DNA from: 2-02-FULL-43-13 sp043813805
GTDB lineage: Bacteria; Patescibacteriota; Minisyncoccia; Minisyncoccales; MHMH01
NCBI GenBank assembly: GCA_043813805.1
Contig: JBDRKR010000010.1
Coordinates: 21,766 to 85,765 of the forward strand
Length of the DNA stretch: 64,000 bases
Direction: 5' to 3'
The position numbers and the translations under genes are program-made. The number at the start of each line of letters is the position of its first letter. The first letter of the stretch is position 1. The notes beneath the pieces were generated by a model. It was not told the origin of the DNA. It saw only the letters and a list, made by a program, of their open reading frames with translations, and did no database searches. Shown here piece by piece: positions 28,969 to 36,291 of the stretch.

Positions 28969-29003
28969 AAAAAAGGCGTTCTTACTAAAAGGACGCCTTT
29001 TTC
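28969..29003 (+). terminator. Terminator of radical SAM operon
   Basis: AAAAAAGGCGTTC ... GGACGCCTTTTT stem with T tract. Confidence 0.85.
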
Positions 29004-29013
29004 GTTGAAGCAG

Positions 29014-29042
29014 TTGACAAAAAGTAGTATGTTTGCTATGAT
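29014..29042 (+). promoter_or_regulatory. Promoter of DEAD-box helicase gene
   Basis: TTGACA (29014-29019), 17 bp, TATGAT (29037-29042). Confidence 0.8.
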
Positions 29043-29080
29043 AGTCACATAAGATATCTCACCTTAGCCGCGAACAGATT

Positions 29081-29113
29081 TAATGTCGCCGGTAACGTGC
29101 GACATTTTATTTT
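29081..29113 (+). promoter_or_regulatory. Attenuator-like hairpin in DEAD-box leader
   Basis: AATGTCGC-CGGTAACGT-GCGACATT followed by TTATTTTAT, located between the promoter and the ATG at 29119. It has the form of an intrinsic terminator inside the 5' leader. Confidence 0.6.
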
Positions 29114-29118
29114 ATCAT

Positions 29119-30303
29119 ATGACAATAAGACATTTCGACAGGCAGTCCTTCCGCAAGAATTCAAGCTTCGGCGTTCCCAAAAGACGGCCGGGTTTTGCGC
29201 AGCAAATCAGCGTTGACCGGTTTATCAATAAAAACGTTGTCGCTCAAAAAGCGGAGGTTTTTACGCCGGTTCACCAGTTTGAAGATTTCAAGATTGATCA
29301 GCGCTTAAAGGCCAATATTTTGGCCAAGGGATATAAGGCGCCGACTCCCATTCAAGATAAAATCATTGAGCATGTTTTACAGGGCTTGGATGTGGTGGGC
29401 ATTGCCAATACCGGCATGGGTAAAACCGGCGCCTTTCTTATTCCCTTAATCCAGAAAGCCTTATCGAGCCCTCAGGAAAAAGTTCTGATTGTGGTGCCGA
29501 CCCGCGAGCTGGCCACGCAAATCAATCAGGAGTTTAAGAGTTTCTCCCGCGGCATTAATATTTATTCCGTTTGCTGTGTCGGCGGAGCTTCCATCGGCCG
29601 CCAGATTACCGAATTAAAAAATTACCGCAATAATTTCATTATCGGAACTCCCGGAAGGCTGAAAGACCTGATTCAGCGAAGGGTCATTAATCTTACTCAA
29701 TTTTCTACGATTGTTTTAGACGAAGCCGACCGTATGCTGGATATGGGGTTTGTGGCCGATATGAGATATATCATGGGGCTGATGCCTTCAAAGCGCCACG
29801 CTCTTTGTTTTTCAGCCACGATGCCCAAAGAAATTGCGCTCTTGGTTAATGAATTTCTTAAAAAGCCCGTGACAATCTTTGCTAAAACAGGCGACACTCC
29901 CGAAAACATTTATCAGGATATAGTGAGAGTTTCAGGCGGCGCAAAAATAGGGACGCTTTGCAATCTTCTGGCGAAAGACGAATTTCGCAAAGTGCTTATT
30001 TTTGGCCGAACCAAGCACGGCGTGGAACGATTGTCCAAGAACCTGACGGATTACGGTTTTAAAGCCGATTCAATCCACGGCGACAAAAATTACGCCAGCC
30101 GTATTAAGGCTTTAGAGTCGTTTAAGGCAGACTATATCACCGTTTTGGTGGCGACGGATGTGGCAGCCCGGGGCCTTGATATTCCTGACGTGAGCCATGT
30201 CATCAATTACGATGTGCCGGCGACTTACGAAGATTATATTCACCGTATCGGCCGCACGGGCCGTATCAATAAAAGAGGCGTAGCTTTAACGTTTGTTGAG
30301 TAA
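29119..30303 (+). CDS. DEAD-box RNA helicase
   Basis: 394 residues from ATG 29119 (an ATG at 29083 lies within the leader hairpin and is unlikely). Motifs: Q motif GYKAPTPIQ, Walker A ANTGMGKT, Ia PTRELA, Ib GTPGRL, DEAD, SAT, then motifs IV-VI with VATDVAARGLDIP and HRIGRTGR. Only the core plus a basic N-terminal extension (about 70 residues) is present, and the C-terminus stops shortly after motif VI. It unwinds RNA duplexes in the cytoplasm and is typically linked to cold adaptation or ribosome assembly. typA follows five nt later. Confidence 0.95.
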   Translation: MTIRHFDRQSFRKNSSFGVPKRRPGFAQQISVDRFINKNVVAQKAEVFTPVHQFEDFKIDQRLKANILAKGYKAPTPIQDKIIEHVLQGLDVVGIANTGMGKTGAFLIPLIQKALSSPQEKVLIVVPTRELATQINQEFKSFSRGINIYSVCCVGGASIGRQITELKNYRNNFIIGTPGRLKDLIQRRVINLTQFSTIVLDEADRMLDMGFVADMRYIMGLMPSKRHALCFSATMPKEIALLVNEFLKKPVTIFAKTGDTPENIYQDIVRVSGGAKIGTLCNLLAKDEFRKVLIFGRTKHGVERLSKNLTDYGFKADSIHGDKNYASRIKALESFKADYITVLVATDVAARGLDIPDVSHVINYDVPATYEDYIHRIGRTGRINKRGVALTFVE

Positions 30304-30308
30304 ACAAT

Positions 30309-32135
30309 ATGAGCGGGATTAATATCAGGAACATCGCCATTATTGCTCACGTCAACGATGGCAAAACCACTTTGGTTGACGCTTTATTGCGCCAGTCCAA
30401 AAGCGACTTGGGGAAAGACATGGTTGATCAAACCTGCATTATGGACACGAATGACTTGGAGAAAGAAAGAAGCATGACCATCTTTTCCAAGAACGCGGCG
30501 GTTTATTATAAGGATACCAAAATCAATATCATCGACACTCCGGGCCACGCTGATTTCGGCGGAGAGGTGGAAAGGGTTTTAAATATGGCTGACGGATGCC
30601 TGCTTTTGGTTGATGCGAAAACCGGTCCTATGCCTCAAACGAGATTCGTTTTAAAAAAAGCGCTGGAAACCAATCATAAAATCATCGTGGTTATCAATAA
30701 AATAGACCGAGACGCCGTCCGGCCCGAGTTTGCTTTAAATGCGACCATTGATCTGTTTTTAGAATTAGGGGCGGGCGAGCGAGCTTTGGATTTCCCGATT
30801 GTTTATGCCGTGGGCCGAGACGGCAAGGCGGGATTAGAGCCCGACTTGAGTAAAATGACCGACATCTCTCCGCTTTTTGACGCGATTATTAAGCATATTC
30901 CGGCTCCGACGGGCGATTCCAAAAAACCGTTGCAGATGCTTGTCACTTCGATTACCGGGGATGATTTTAAGGGAAGAATCTGCATCGGCCGGGTCTATAA
31001 CGGCGTTATCAAAGCCGGTCAAGAAATAGTCCATATTAATCGCCAAGGCGAAGCAAAAAAATATCGTCTGACTTCTTTGATGACTTTTTCGGGTTTGGGT
31101 AAAATTGAGACCGCCGAGGTTTCGGCAGGAGACATCATGGCTTTATCCGGAGTGCCCGATGCCACTGTCGGAGAAACCATTGCCGATCCGATAAATCCCG
31201 AAGCCCTGCCCTTGATTCATATCGAAGAACCGACGGTGAAAATGACGTTCCTTGTTAACGATTCGCCTTTTGCCGGCGAAGACGGTCAATTTTCCACTTC
31301 GAGACAAATCAAAGAAAGATTATTAAAGGAATTGGAAACCGATGTGGCTCTCAAAATTGAAGAAATAAACAGCGTGAGCTGGACGGTCTCAGGCAGGGGC
31401 GAGCTTCATCTGGCTATTTTAATAGAAATAATGCGGAGAGAAGGCTACGAATTTCAGGTTTCGCGGCCTCAAGTTATTGTTAAAGAAATTAACGGCCAAA
31501 AATTAGTGCCGTTTGAAAAGGTTTATATTGAAACGCCGGAGCAGTTTCAAGGTACGGTTATTCAAGAATTAAGCAGCAGAAAGGGGGAGATGACAGATAT
31601 GAAAAAAATAGGCGACACGGCGTTGCTTGAATTTATAGTACCCACGCGAGGACTTTTCGGATACAGGAACGAATTTTTGACGAGTACTAAGGGTTTGGGG
31701 ATAATGAATACGATTTTTCACAAGTACGATAAAGATCCGGGCAACTGGAAAGAGGGAACTCAGGGCTCTTTGGTTGCCTGCGAAACCGGTACGACTAATT
31801 TATACGGATTAAGAAATGTTCAGGGCAGGGGAGATTTGTTTTTCGGAGCGGGAATTATGGTTTATGAAGGCCAGGTGGTGGGGCAAAATTCAAGAATCGA
31901 AGATATCAGGGTGAATGTTTGTAAAACAAAGGTTCTTTCTAATAATCGCACCAAAGGCGACACTCACGACGAACTTCTCAAGGAGCCCAAAATTATGGGA
32001 TTGGAACAGGCCCTCGAATATATTAAAGATGATGAATTGGTGGAAGTGACTCCTAAGAATGTCCGCATCAGAAAAATATTTTTAGATGAAATATCAGCCA
32101 AGCGAGCCGCCCGTAAAGAAAAACAGGATCAATAA
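30309..32135 (+). CDS. typA: Translational GTPase TypA/BipA
   Basis: 608 residues, full length. GTPase signatures: AHVNDGKTTLVDALL (G1; the usual family sequence has His-Val-Asp-x-Gly-Lys), DTPGHADFGGEVERV (G3), NKIDR (G4). Domain IV and V segments (LFGYRNEFLTSTKG, the GTTNLYGLRNVQGRGDLFFG region) are typical for BipA. It binds the ribosome and assists 50S assembly or translation under stress or low temperature. Co-transcribed with the DEAD-box helicase, an attractive pairing for cold-dependent ribosome assembly. Confidence 0.96.
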   Translation: MSGINIRNIAIIAHVNDGKTTLVDALLRQSKSDLGKDMVDQTCIMDTNDLEKERSMTIFSKNAAVYYKDTKINIIDTPGHADFGGEVERVLNMADGCLLLVDAKTGPMPQTRFVLKKALETNHKIIVVINKIDRDAVRPEFALNATIDLFLELGAGERALDFPIVYAVGRDGKAGLEPDLSKMTDISPLFDAIIKHIPAPTGDSKKPLQMLVTSITGDDFKGRICIGRVYNGVIKAGQEIVHINRQGEAKKYRLTSLMTFSGLGKIETAEVSAGDIMALSGVPDATVGETIADPINPEALPLIHIEEPTVKMTFLVNDSPFAGEDGQFSTSRQIKERLLKELETDVALKIEEINSVSWTVSGRGELHLAILIEIMRREGYEFQVSRPQVIVKEINGQKLVPFEKVYIETPEQFQGTVIQELSSRKGEMTDMKKIGDTALLEFIVPTRGLFGYRNEFLTSTKGLGIMNTIFHKYDKDPGNWKEGTQGSLVACETGTTNLYGLRNVQGRGDLFFGAGIMVYEGQVVGQNSRIEDIRVNVCKTKVLSNNRTKGDTHDELLKEPKIMGLEQALEYIKDDELVEVTPKNVRIRKIFLDEISAKRAARKEKQDQ

Positions 32136-32137
32136 AA

Positions 32138-32168
32138 AATCGCCAAAGAGGCGGTTTTTTGGTAGGAT
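32138..32168 (+). promoter_or_regulatory. Terminator fused to -10 promoter
   Basis: CGCC-AAAGA-GGCG hairpin, TTTTTTGG, TAGGAT (32163-32168). Drives the 32207 gene with a leader of about 32 nt. Confidence 0.65.
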
Positions 32169-32206
32169 AAAGGAATAATAAAAGTTCTGTTTTTCGACCA
32201 AAAATT

Positions 32207-33208
32207 ATGAAATTAAAAGATTTGTCAAAAGGTAAAATAGTGATTTACAAAACCCCAAAGGGGCCGGAGCTTGAAGTGCGACTTAAAGAGGAAACAGTTT
32301 GGCTTACGCAAAAAGAGATTGCCAAGCTTTTTAGAAAGGGTGTGCCCGCTATAAATGAGCACGTCAAGAATATTTATAAAGAAGGTGAGTTAGATCAAAA
32401 ATCAACTATTCGGAAATTCCGAATAGTTCAAACTGAGGGGAAGCGTCAGATTGAGCGTGAAATAGATTTATATAATCTTGATATGATTCTTTCCGTTGGC
32501 TATAGAGTTAGTTCCAAGCGTGCCACTCAGTTTCGTATTTGGGCGACAAAAACACTAAAAAATTATTTGCTCAATGGTTACGCCATTAATCAGAAAATGT
32601 TATTAGACGCAAGAGAGAAATTCGCCGGCTTACAAAGAACCATTTCTTTTTTACAACAGAAGTCAAAAAATGATTTATTGACCGGTAAAGAGCAAGAAAT
32701 TATCGATCTTCTTTCCGGTTATTCAAAAACCCTCACACTTCTCGAGCAATACGATACCAATACTTTAAAAATTGTAACCGGCAGAAAAGCGGTATTCGCA
32801 CTGGAGTACAACGATGTCCAAAAAATCATAGAAGGGATTAAAAGAGGGCTTCTGGCCGCCAAGGAGGCCGGTGATTTGTTTGGTCAAGAATATCAGGGCA
32901 AGCTGGAAAGTATCGTAAAAAATCTCTATCAAACATTCGACAAAAAAGAACTTTATGGCAGTATTGAGGATAAGGCCGCTCATCTTTTGTACTTGATTAT
33001 AAAGGATCATCCATTTGCCGATGGCAATAAACGGATAGCTTCTGTTTTGTTTATTCATTTCTTAAAAAAGAATGATTACCTTTATCGAGAAGGCGGAGAA
33101 AGGAAAATTAACGACAATGCGTTGGTTGCTTTGGCGCTTCTCATTGCTGTAAGCAATCCCACAGAGAAAGAAACAATGATTAAGATAATTACTAATCTCT
33201 TAAAATAA
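32207..33208 (+). CDS. RhuM-like N-terminal domain fused to Fic/Doc domain
   Basis: 333 residues. The N-terminal half is the RhuM/virulence-protein type DNA-binding-like region (TVWLTQKEIAKLF, IYKEGELDQKSTIRKF, ATQFRIWATKTLKNYLLNGY). The C-terminal half has the Fic motif HPFADGNKRIAS, complete for AMP transfer (His, Asp, Gly-Asn-Lys-Arg). No inhibitory (S/T)xxxE(G/N) helix is obvious, though an internal helix may serve. Fic enzymes AMPylate or otherwise modify target proteins; RhuM-Fic proteins are often toxin-like. Its stop codon overlaps the ychF start (TAATG), so the two are translationally coupled. Confidence 0.85.
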   Translation: MKLKDLSKGKIVIYKTPKGPELEVRLKEETVWLTQKEIAKLFRKGVPAINEHVKNIYKEGELDQKSTIRKFRIVQTEGKRQIEREIDLYNLDMILSVGYRVSSKRATQFRIWATKTLKNYLLNGYAINQKMLLDAREKFAGLQRTISFLQQKSKNDLLTGKEQEIIDLLSGYSKTLTLLEQYDTNTLKIVTGRKAVFALEYNDVQKIIEGIKRGLLAAKEAGDLFGQEYQGKLESIVKNLYQTFDKKELYGSIEDKAAHLLYLIIKDHPFADGNKRIASVLFIHFLKKNDYLYREGGERKINDNALVALALLIAVSNPTEKETMIKIITNLLK

Positions 33209-34275
33209 TGCCGTTATCAATCGGAATCGTGGGGTTGCCTAATGTGGGGAAGTCCACGCTGTTTCAAACCATCACCAAAATCCAGGTAAATATCGCCAAT
33301 TACCCCTTTTGCACCATTGACCCCAACGTGGGCGTGGTTGCCGTACCCGATGAAAGGGTGGATAAGCTGGCGGAATTAACTAAGTCCATAAAAAAGATTT
33401 ATACCACGATTGAGTTTTACGATATCGCGGGCTTGGTCAAAGGCGCCAATAAAGGCGAAGGATTGGGCAACAAGTTTTTGGCCAACATCAGGGAAACCGA
33501 TGCGATTGTTTACGTTTTGCGCGCTTTTTTGGATAAAGAAACCATTAATACGCGCCAAGAAGTTGATCCCATCGCCGAAAAAGAGATTCTGGATACGGAA
33601 CTGATTTTAAAAGATTCAGAAACCGTGGAAAAAAGAATGCACGGATTAGCCAGCGATGTCAGGGCGGGGAAAAAGGAATGTGTTAAAGAATACGGAGTGT
33701 TGGAAAAGATTAAAGGATTTCTGGACCAGGGCAAGATTCTGACTGAACAGAGTTTCAGTACGGAAGATCAGAAAATTATTGATCAGTATCAGCTGTTAAC
33801 GGCCAAGCCCAGATTTTATTTACTCAACGGCCGCGATGAAGAGGTGCCCAAAAATATCATTGAAACATTTCAAAAAAATAATTGGCAGTTTTTAATCGTT
33901 GACGTTTTAACCGAGTTCGGGGCCACCGATCTGAACCGCGAAGAAAGAATTGCTTTGGGACTGCCCGAAAACACGGAAATGGGCCTTTTGATTAAGAAAG
34001 CCTACGAAATTTTAGGGCTGATCACTTTTTTGACAACAGGGCCCGATGAAACGCGGGCTTGGACGTTGAAACGCGGCAATACGGCTCCGCAAGCCGGAGG
34101 AGCTATTCATACTGATTTTGAATCTCATTTTATTAAGGCCGACGTCATCAGCTGGCAGACACTTTTGGATGTCGGCGGTTTCGTTAAAGCGAGAGAAAAA
34201 GGCCTTATCCGCACCGAAGGCAAAGAGTACCTCGTACAGGACGGCGACGTCATCGAAATCAAACATAATGCCTAA
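33208..34275 (+). CDS. ychF: YchF/OLA1-type ATPase
   Basis: 355 residues. G1 is GLPNVGKSTLFQT, G3 is DIAGLVKGANKGEGLG, and the G4 replacement motif of this family appears in PRFYLLNGRDEE. The C-terminal TGS-like domain (ETRAWTLKRGNTAPQAGGAI, GLIRTEGKEYLVQDGDV) is complete. YchF prefers ATP, binds ribosomes and the catalase/redox pathway in other bacteria. Translation is coupled to the upstream Fic gene. Confidence 0.95.
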   Translation: MPLSIGIVGLPNVGKSTLFQTITKIQVNIANYPFCTIDPNVGVVAVPDERVDKLAELTKSIKKIYTTIEFYDIAGLVKGANKGEGLGNKFLANIRETDAIVYVLRAFLDKETINTRQEVDPIAEKEILDTELILKDSETVEKRMHGLASDVRAGKKECVKEYGVLEKIKGFLDQGKILTEQSFSTEDQKIIDQYQLLTAKPRFYLLNGRDEEVPKNIIETFQKNNWQFLIVDVLTEFGATDLNREERIALGLPENTEMGLLIKKAYEILGLITFLTTGPDETRAWTLKRGNTAPQAGGAIHTDFESHFIKADVISWQTLLDVGGFVKAREKGLIRTEGKEYLVQDGDVIEIKHNA

Positions 34276-34278
34276 AAA

Positions 34279-34305
34279 ACTCGCTCCCAAAGGGCGATTT
34301 TTTGC
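34279..34305 (+). terminator. Terminator after ychF
   Basis: TCGCTC/CCAAAG/GGGCGA-type stem followed by TTTTTTG. Confidence 0.7.
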
Positions 34306-34308
34306 GAC

Positions 34309-34337
34309 TTGACAATTTTAATATTAGATGATAGTAT
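34309..34337 (+). promoter_or_regulatory. Promoter of envelope gene pair
   Basis: TTGACA (34309-34314), 17 bp, TAGTAT (34332-34337). The leader includes CGCTC...GAGCG and a nine-codon GTG frame (34389-34418) whose TGA overlaps the next ATG. Confidence 0.7.
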
Positions 34338-34414
34338 ATTTGAGGTAAAACGCTCATTGAAAATTAGAGCGGAAAGGAAGGAGAAAAAGTGAAAAGGAAA
34401 AAGGAGGAACACAA

Positions 34415-34858
34415 ATGAATGGTGGCAAGGTGGCTAAGTGGTTTCTACTTGGAGTGGCGGCAATTATCGTTCTCGGGGTGGTGGGTTTCGGGATCACCAT
34501 GATTTTCCGTCCATTTCAGGTGGCGGAGAAGGTTACAGATCCGGACCGGGCGCTCTACACCTATGAGTGGTTTTTCAACACGAAGGCATCGGTGGATAGC
34601 TACGCCGCCCAGGTGAAAGTGGCTTCGGCGGCGGTTGAAACCTTCAAGCAAGACCATGTCAGTAACCTGGAGAGCTATCAGAACAGTACGGAGTTGTCGA
34701 GATTGCGGGCAGTGGAACAAGGGTTGAGGAACCAATTAATTACCACGATAAACCAGTACAACGCCAATGCCCAAAATAAGAGTCGAAGCATCTTCAAAGA
34801 CTGGAATCTGCCGGCTTCGCTCTCGGTAACCCAGGACGGCAGAGTGGTAGCTAATTAG
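34415..34858 (+). CDS. Membrane-anchored helical protein, unknown
   Basis: 147 residues. A membrane helix (about 8-30) is followed by a region predicted as long helices (VDSYAAQVKVASAAVETFKQ, TELSRLRAVEQGLRNQLITT) reminiscent of LemA-type or spanin-type extracytoplasmic coiled coils. AAGGAGG precedes the ATG. It is co-directional with the lipoprotein gene 18 nt downstream; the pair looks like a small phage- or envelope-associated cassette with its own promoter and terminator. I do not recognise the family. Confidence 0.6.
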   Translation: MNGGKVAKWFLLGVAAIIVLGVVGFGITMIFRPFQVAEKVTDPDRALYTYEWFFNTKASVDSYAAQVKVASAAVETFKQDHVSNLESYQNSTELSRLRAVEQGLRNQLITTINQYNANAQNKSRSIFKDWNLPASLSVTQDGRVVAN

Positions 34859-34876
34859 TAAAGGGAGGAAAGAAAG

Positions 34877-35359
34877 ATGAAAAAGGTTATTGCGGTTTTA
34901 GTGGTCATCCTGCTGGCGGTAGCGGTTCTGACGGGTTGTAGTACGATGCAAGAGGAGTGGGCTAATAGTTCTCGGCAAATGAGTAAATATCAAAAAACGC
35001 AACCCATACCGGTGTTAGACTTTTCCAATACTCGGCAAGCGGTTATCGATCGGATTAATCGGTGGAGCGACCCTAATAAGATCAGTTATGTTTATCTTCT
35101 TGGCGACACCGGGGTGGTTATAGCTTTTTATACCGCAAAAGGCAGTATAGAGAGTAAAAGAAGCTACCTGTCTCCCGTACAGGGGCAGTATGGCGACTTA
35201 CCTGATGTCGACGGAACGTACGGAGACAACAAGGATGCCATTTTCTTTTTTACTACGGAAGGAGCTTACGTGGAATGGCCCGGATTATATCTGTGGTCGG
35301 ATCAGCCTCTGAAACTTACCACGCAACCAGTTTTGGTCTATACTGCACCTTTGAAATGA
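34877..35359 (+). CDS. Lipoprotein, unknown
   Basis: 160 residues. A lipoprotein signal peptide with lipobox VLTGC (Cys at about residue 21) is followed by a mature domain with DFSNTRQAVIDRINRW and YVYLLGDTGVVIAFYTAKG, mixed alpha/beta. GGGAGG precedes the ATG. Second gene of the cassette with 34415. The pairing of a membrane helix protein and a small lipoprotein suggests an envelope-spanning device, possibly phage-derived; there is no direct proof. Confidence 0.65.
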   Translation: MKKVIAVLVVILLAVAVLTGCSTMQEEWANSSRQMSKYQKTQPIPVLDFSNTRQAVIDRINRWSDPNKISYVYLLGDTGVVIAFYTAKGSIESKRSYLSPVQGQYGDLPDVDGTYGDNKDAIFFFTTEGAYVEWPGLYLWSDQPLKLTTQPVLVYTAPLK

Positions 35360-35364
35360 AGTAA

Positions 35365-35404
35365 AAAAAAGCGGCATTGACTTTGAGTCTTTGCCGCTTT
35401 TTGT
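35365..35404 (+). terminator. Terminator of lipoprotein cassette
   Basis: AAAGCGGCA ... TGCCGCTTTTTG hairpin. Confidence 0.85.
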
Positions 35405-35424
35405 TTGATGATAATATTATTTAA

Positions 35425-35460
35425 AAAAACAACCCCGCCCTCACGTGAGGGCGGGGTTTC
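35425..35460 (-). terminator. Terminator for zinc-ribbon gene
   Basis: Perfect CCCCGCCCTCAC/GTGAGGGCGGGG palindrome; on the minus strand it is followed by TTGTTTTTTT. Confidence 0.88.
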
Positions 35461-35470
35461 ATTCTAAAGA

Positions 35471-35659
35471 TTAGCGTCCAAATCTTTGGGTGCGTCTCTT
35501 GGAATGACAATCGCGGCAATAGATCGGTCTGTCTCCAGAAGGCTGAAAGGGAAGCTCGGTGATCTCTGTTCCGCAATCGGAACATTTCCAGCTTCCTTTT
35601 ACCATTTCTCTGGGAGCAAAATCTCTAGCCGGTCGGTCGTCAAATTTCTTGAATTCCAT
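35471..35659 (-). CDS. Zinc-ribbon protein (CxxC...CxxC)
   Basis: 62 residues. KCSDCGTEITELPFQP then PIYCRDCHSKRRTQRF gives two CxxC pairs around a short insertion, a zinc ribbon widespread in Patescibacteria. The basic tail suggests nucleic acid or ribosome contact. It has a minus-strand consensus promoter (35748-35775) with a leader of about 80 nt. No Shine-Dalgarno. Function not established. Confidence 0.85.
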   Translation of the reverse strand: MEFKKFDDRPARDFAPREMVKGSWKCSDCGTEITELPFQPSGDRPIYCRDCHSKRRTQRFGR

Positions 35660-35747
35660 TGTTTTGCTTAAATTAAATAGCGACCTTTTTATGAATCCTA
35701 AGTCGCTATACTTAATCTAAGATACTTCGACTTATTCATCTACGTGC

Positions 35748-35775
35748 ATTATACTCCCTTTGTACAACATGTCAA
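35748..35775 (-). promoter_or_regulatory. Minus-strand promoter of zinc-ribbon gene
   Basis: TTGACA (35770-35775), 16 bp, TATAAT (35748-35753) on the minus strand. A divergent plus-strand extended -10 (TGA-TATAAT, 35790-35795) serves the cupin gene. Confidence 0.88.
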
Positions 35776-35827
35776 GGGGTGTGGTATGATATAATCAGTC
35801 GAAGTTGTTAATATTAATTTTAAACTT

Positions 35828-36226
35828 ATGAAAGGATTTATTAATAATATCGAAAAATTAACACTGGCAAATAATAATTTTCGCAAGGTGTTGTATACCG
35901 CGAAGCACAGTCAGCTTGTTTTAATGAGCTTGGAGCCCGGCGAAGAAATCGGGGAGGAAATTCATGATACTCTGGATCAGTTTTTCCGATTTGAAAAGGG
36001 CAAAGGTAAAGTGGTAATCGAAGGGAAAGAATCTGAAATAACCGACGGATCGGCTGTTGTGATTCCGGCGGGGACTAACCACAACATTATTAATACTTCT
36101 CAACAGGAAGCGTTGAAACTTTATACGATTTATTCTCCGCCCAACCACACTGATGGCGTCGAATTTAAAACAAAAGAAGAAGCCGAGGCATCCGACGAAC
36201 ACTTTGACGGAAAGCTCAGCGAATAA
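35828..36226 (+). CDS. Cupin-domain protein
   Basis: 132 residues. A single cupin: LVLMSLEPGEEIGEEIHDTL with metal-ligand candidates (E, E, H), DQFFRFEKGKGKVVIEGKE, and VVIPAGTNHNIINTS with the second-motif His. The length fits small mannose-6-phosphate-isomerase-like cupins. Substrate unknown. Monocistronic with a terminator. Confidence 0.88.
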   Translation: MKGFINNIEKLTLANNNFRKVLYTAKHSQLVLMSLEPGEEIGEEIHDTLDQFFRFEKGKGKVVIEGKESEITDGSAVVIPAGTNHNIINTSQQEALKLYTIYSPPNHTDGVEFKTKEEAEASDEHFDGKLSE

Positions 36227-36232
36227 ATTAAG

Positions 36233-36262
36233 AAAAGAGGGAGTCGATGACTCCCTTTTTTC
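36233..36262 (+). terminator. Terminator after cupin gene
   Basis: GGGAGTC-GAT-GACTCCC with TTTTTTC. Confidence 0.85.
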
Positions 36263-36291
36263 TTGGGCGATTTGTGATAAGATGATGAAAT

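Noticed and set aside
29083..29118. Upstream ATG as start of the DEAD-box helicase
   Set aside because: This ATG is part of the leader hairpin 29081-29113, and the protein begins well at 29119.
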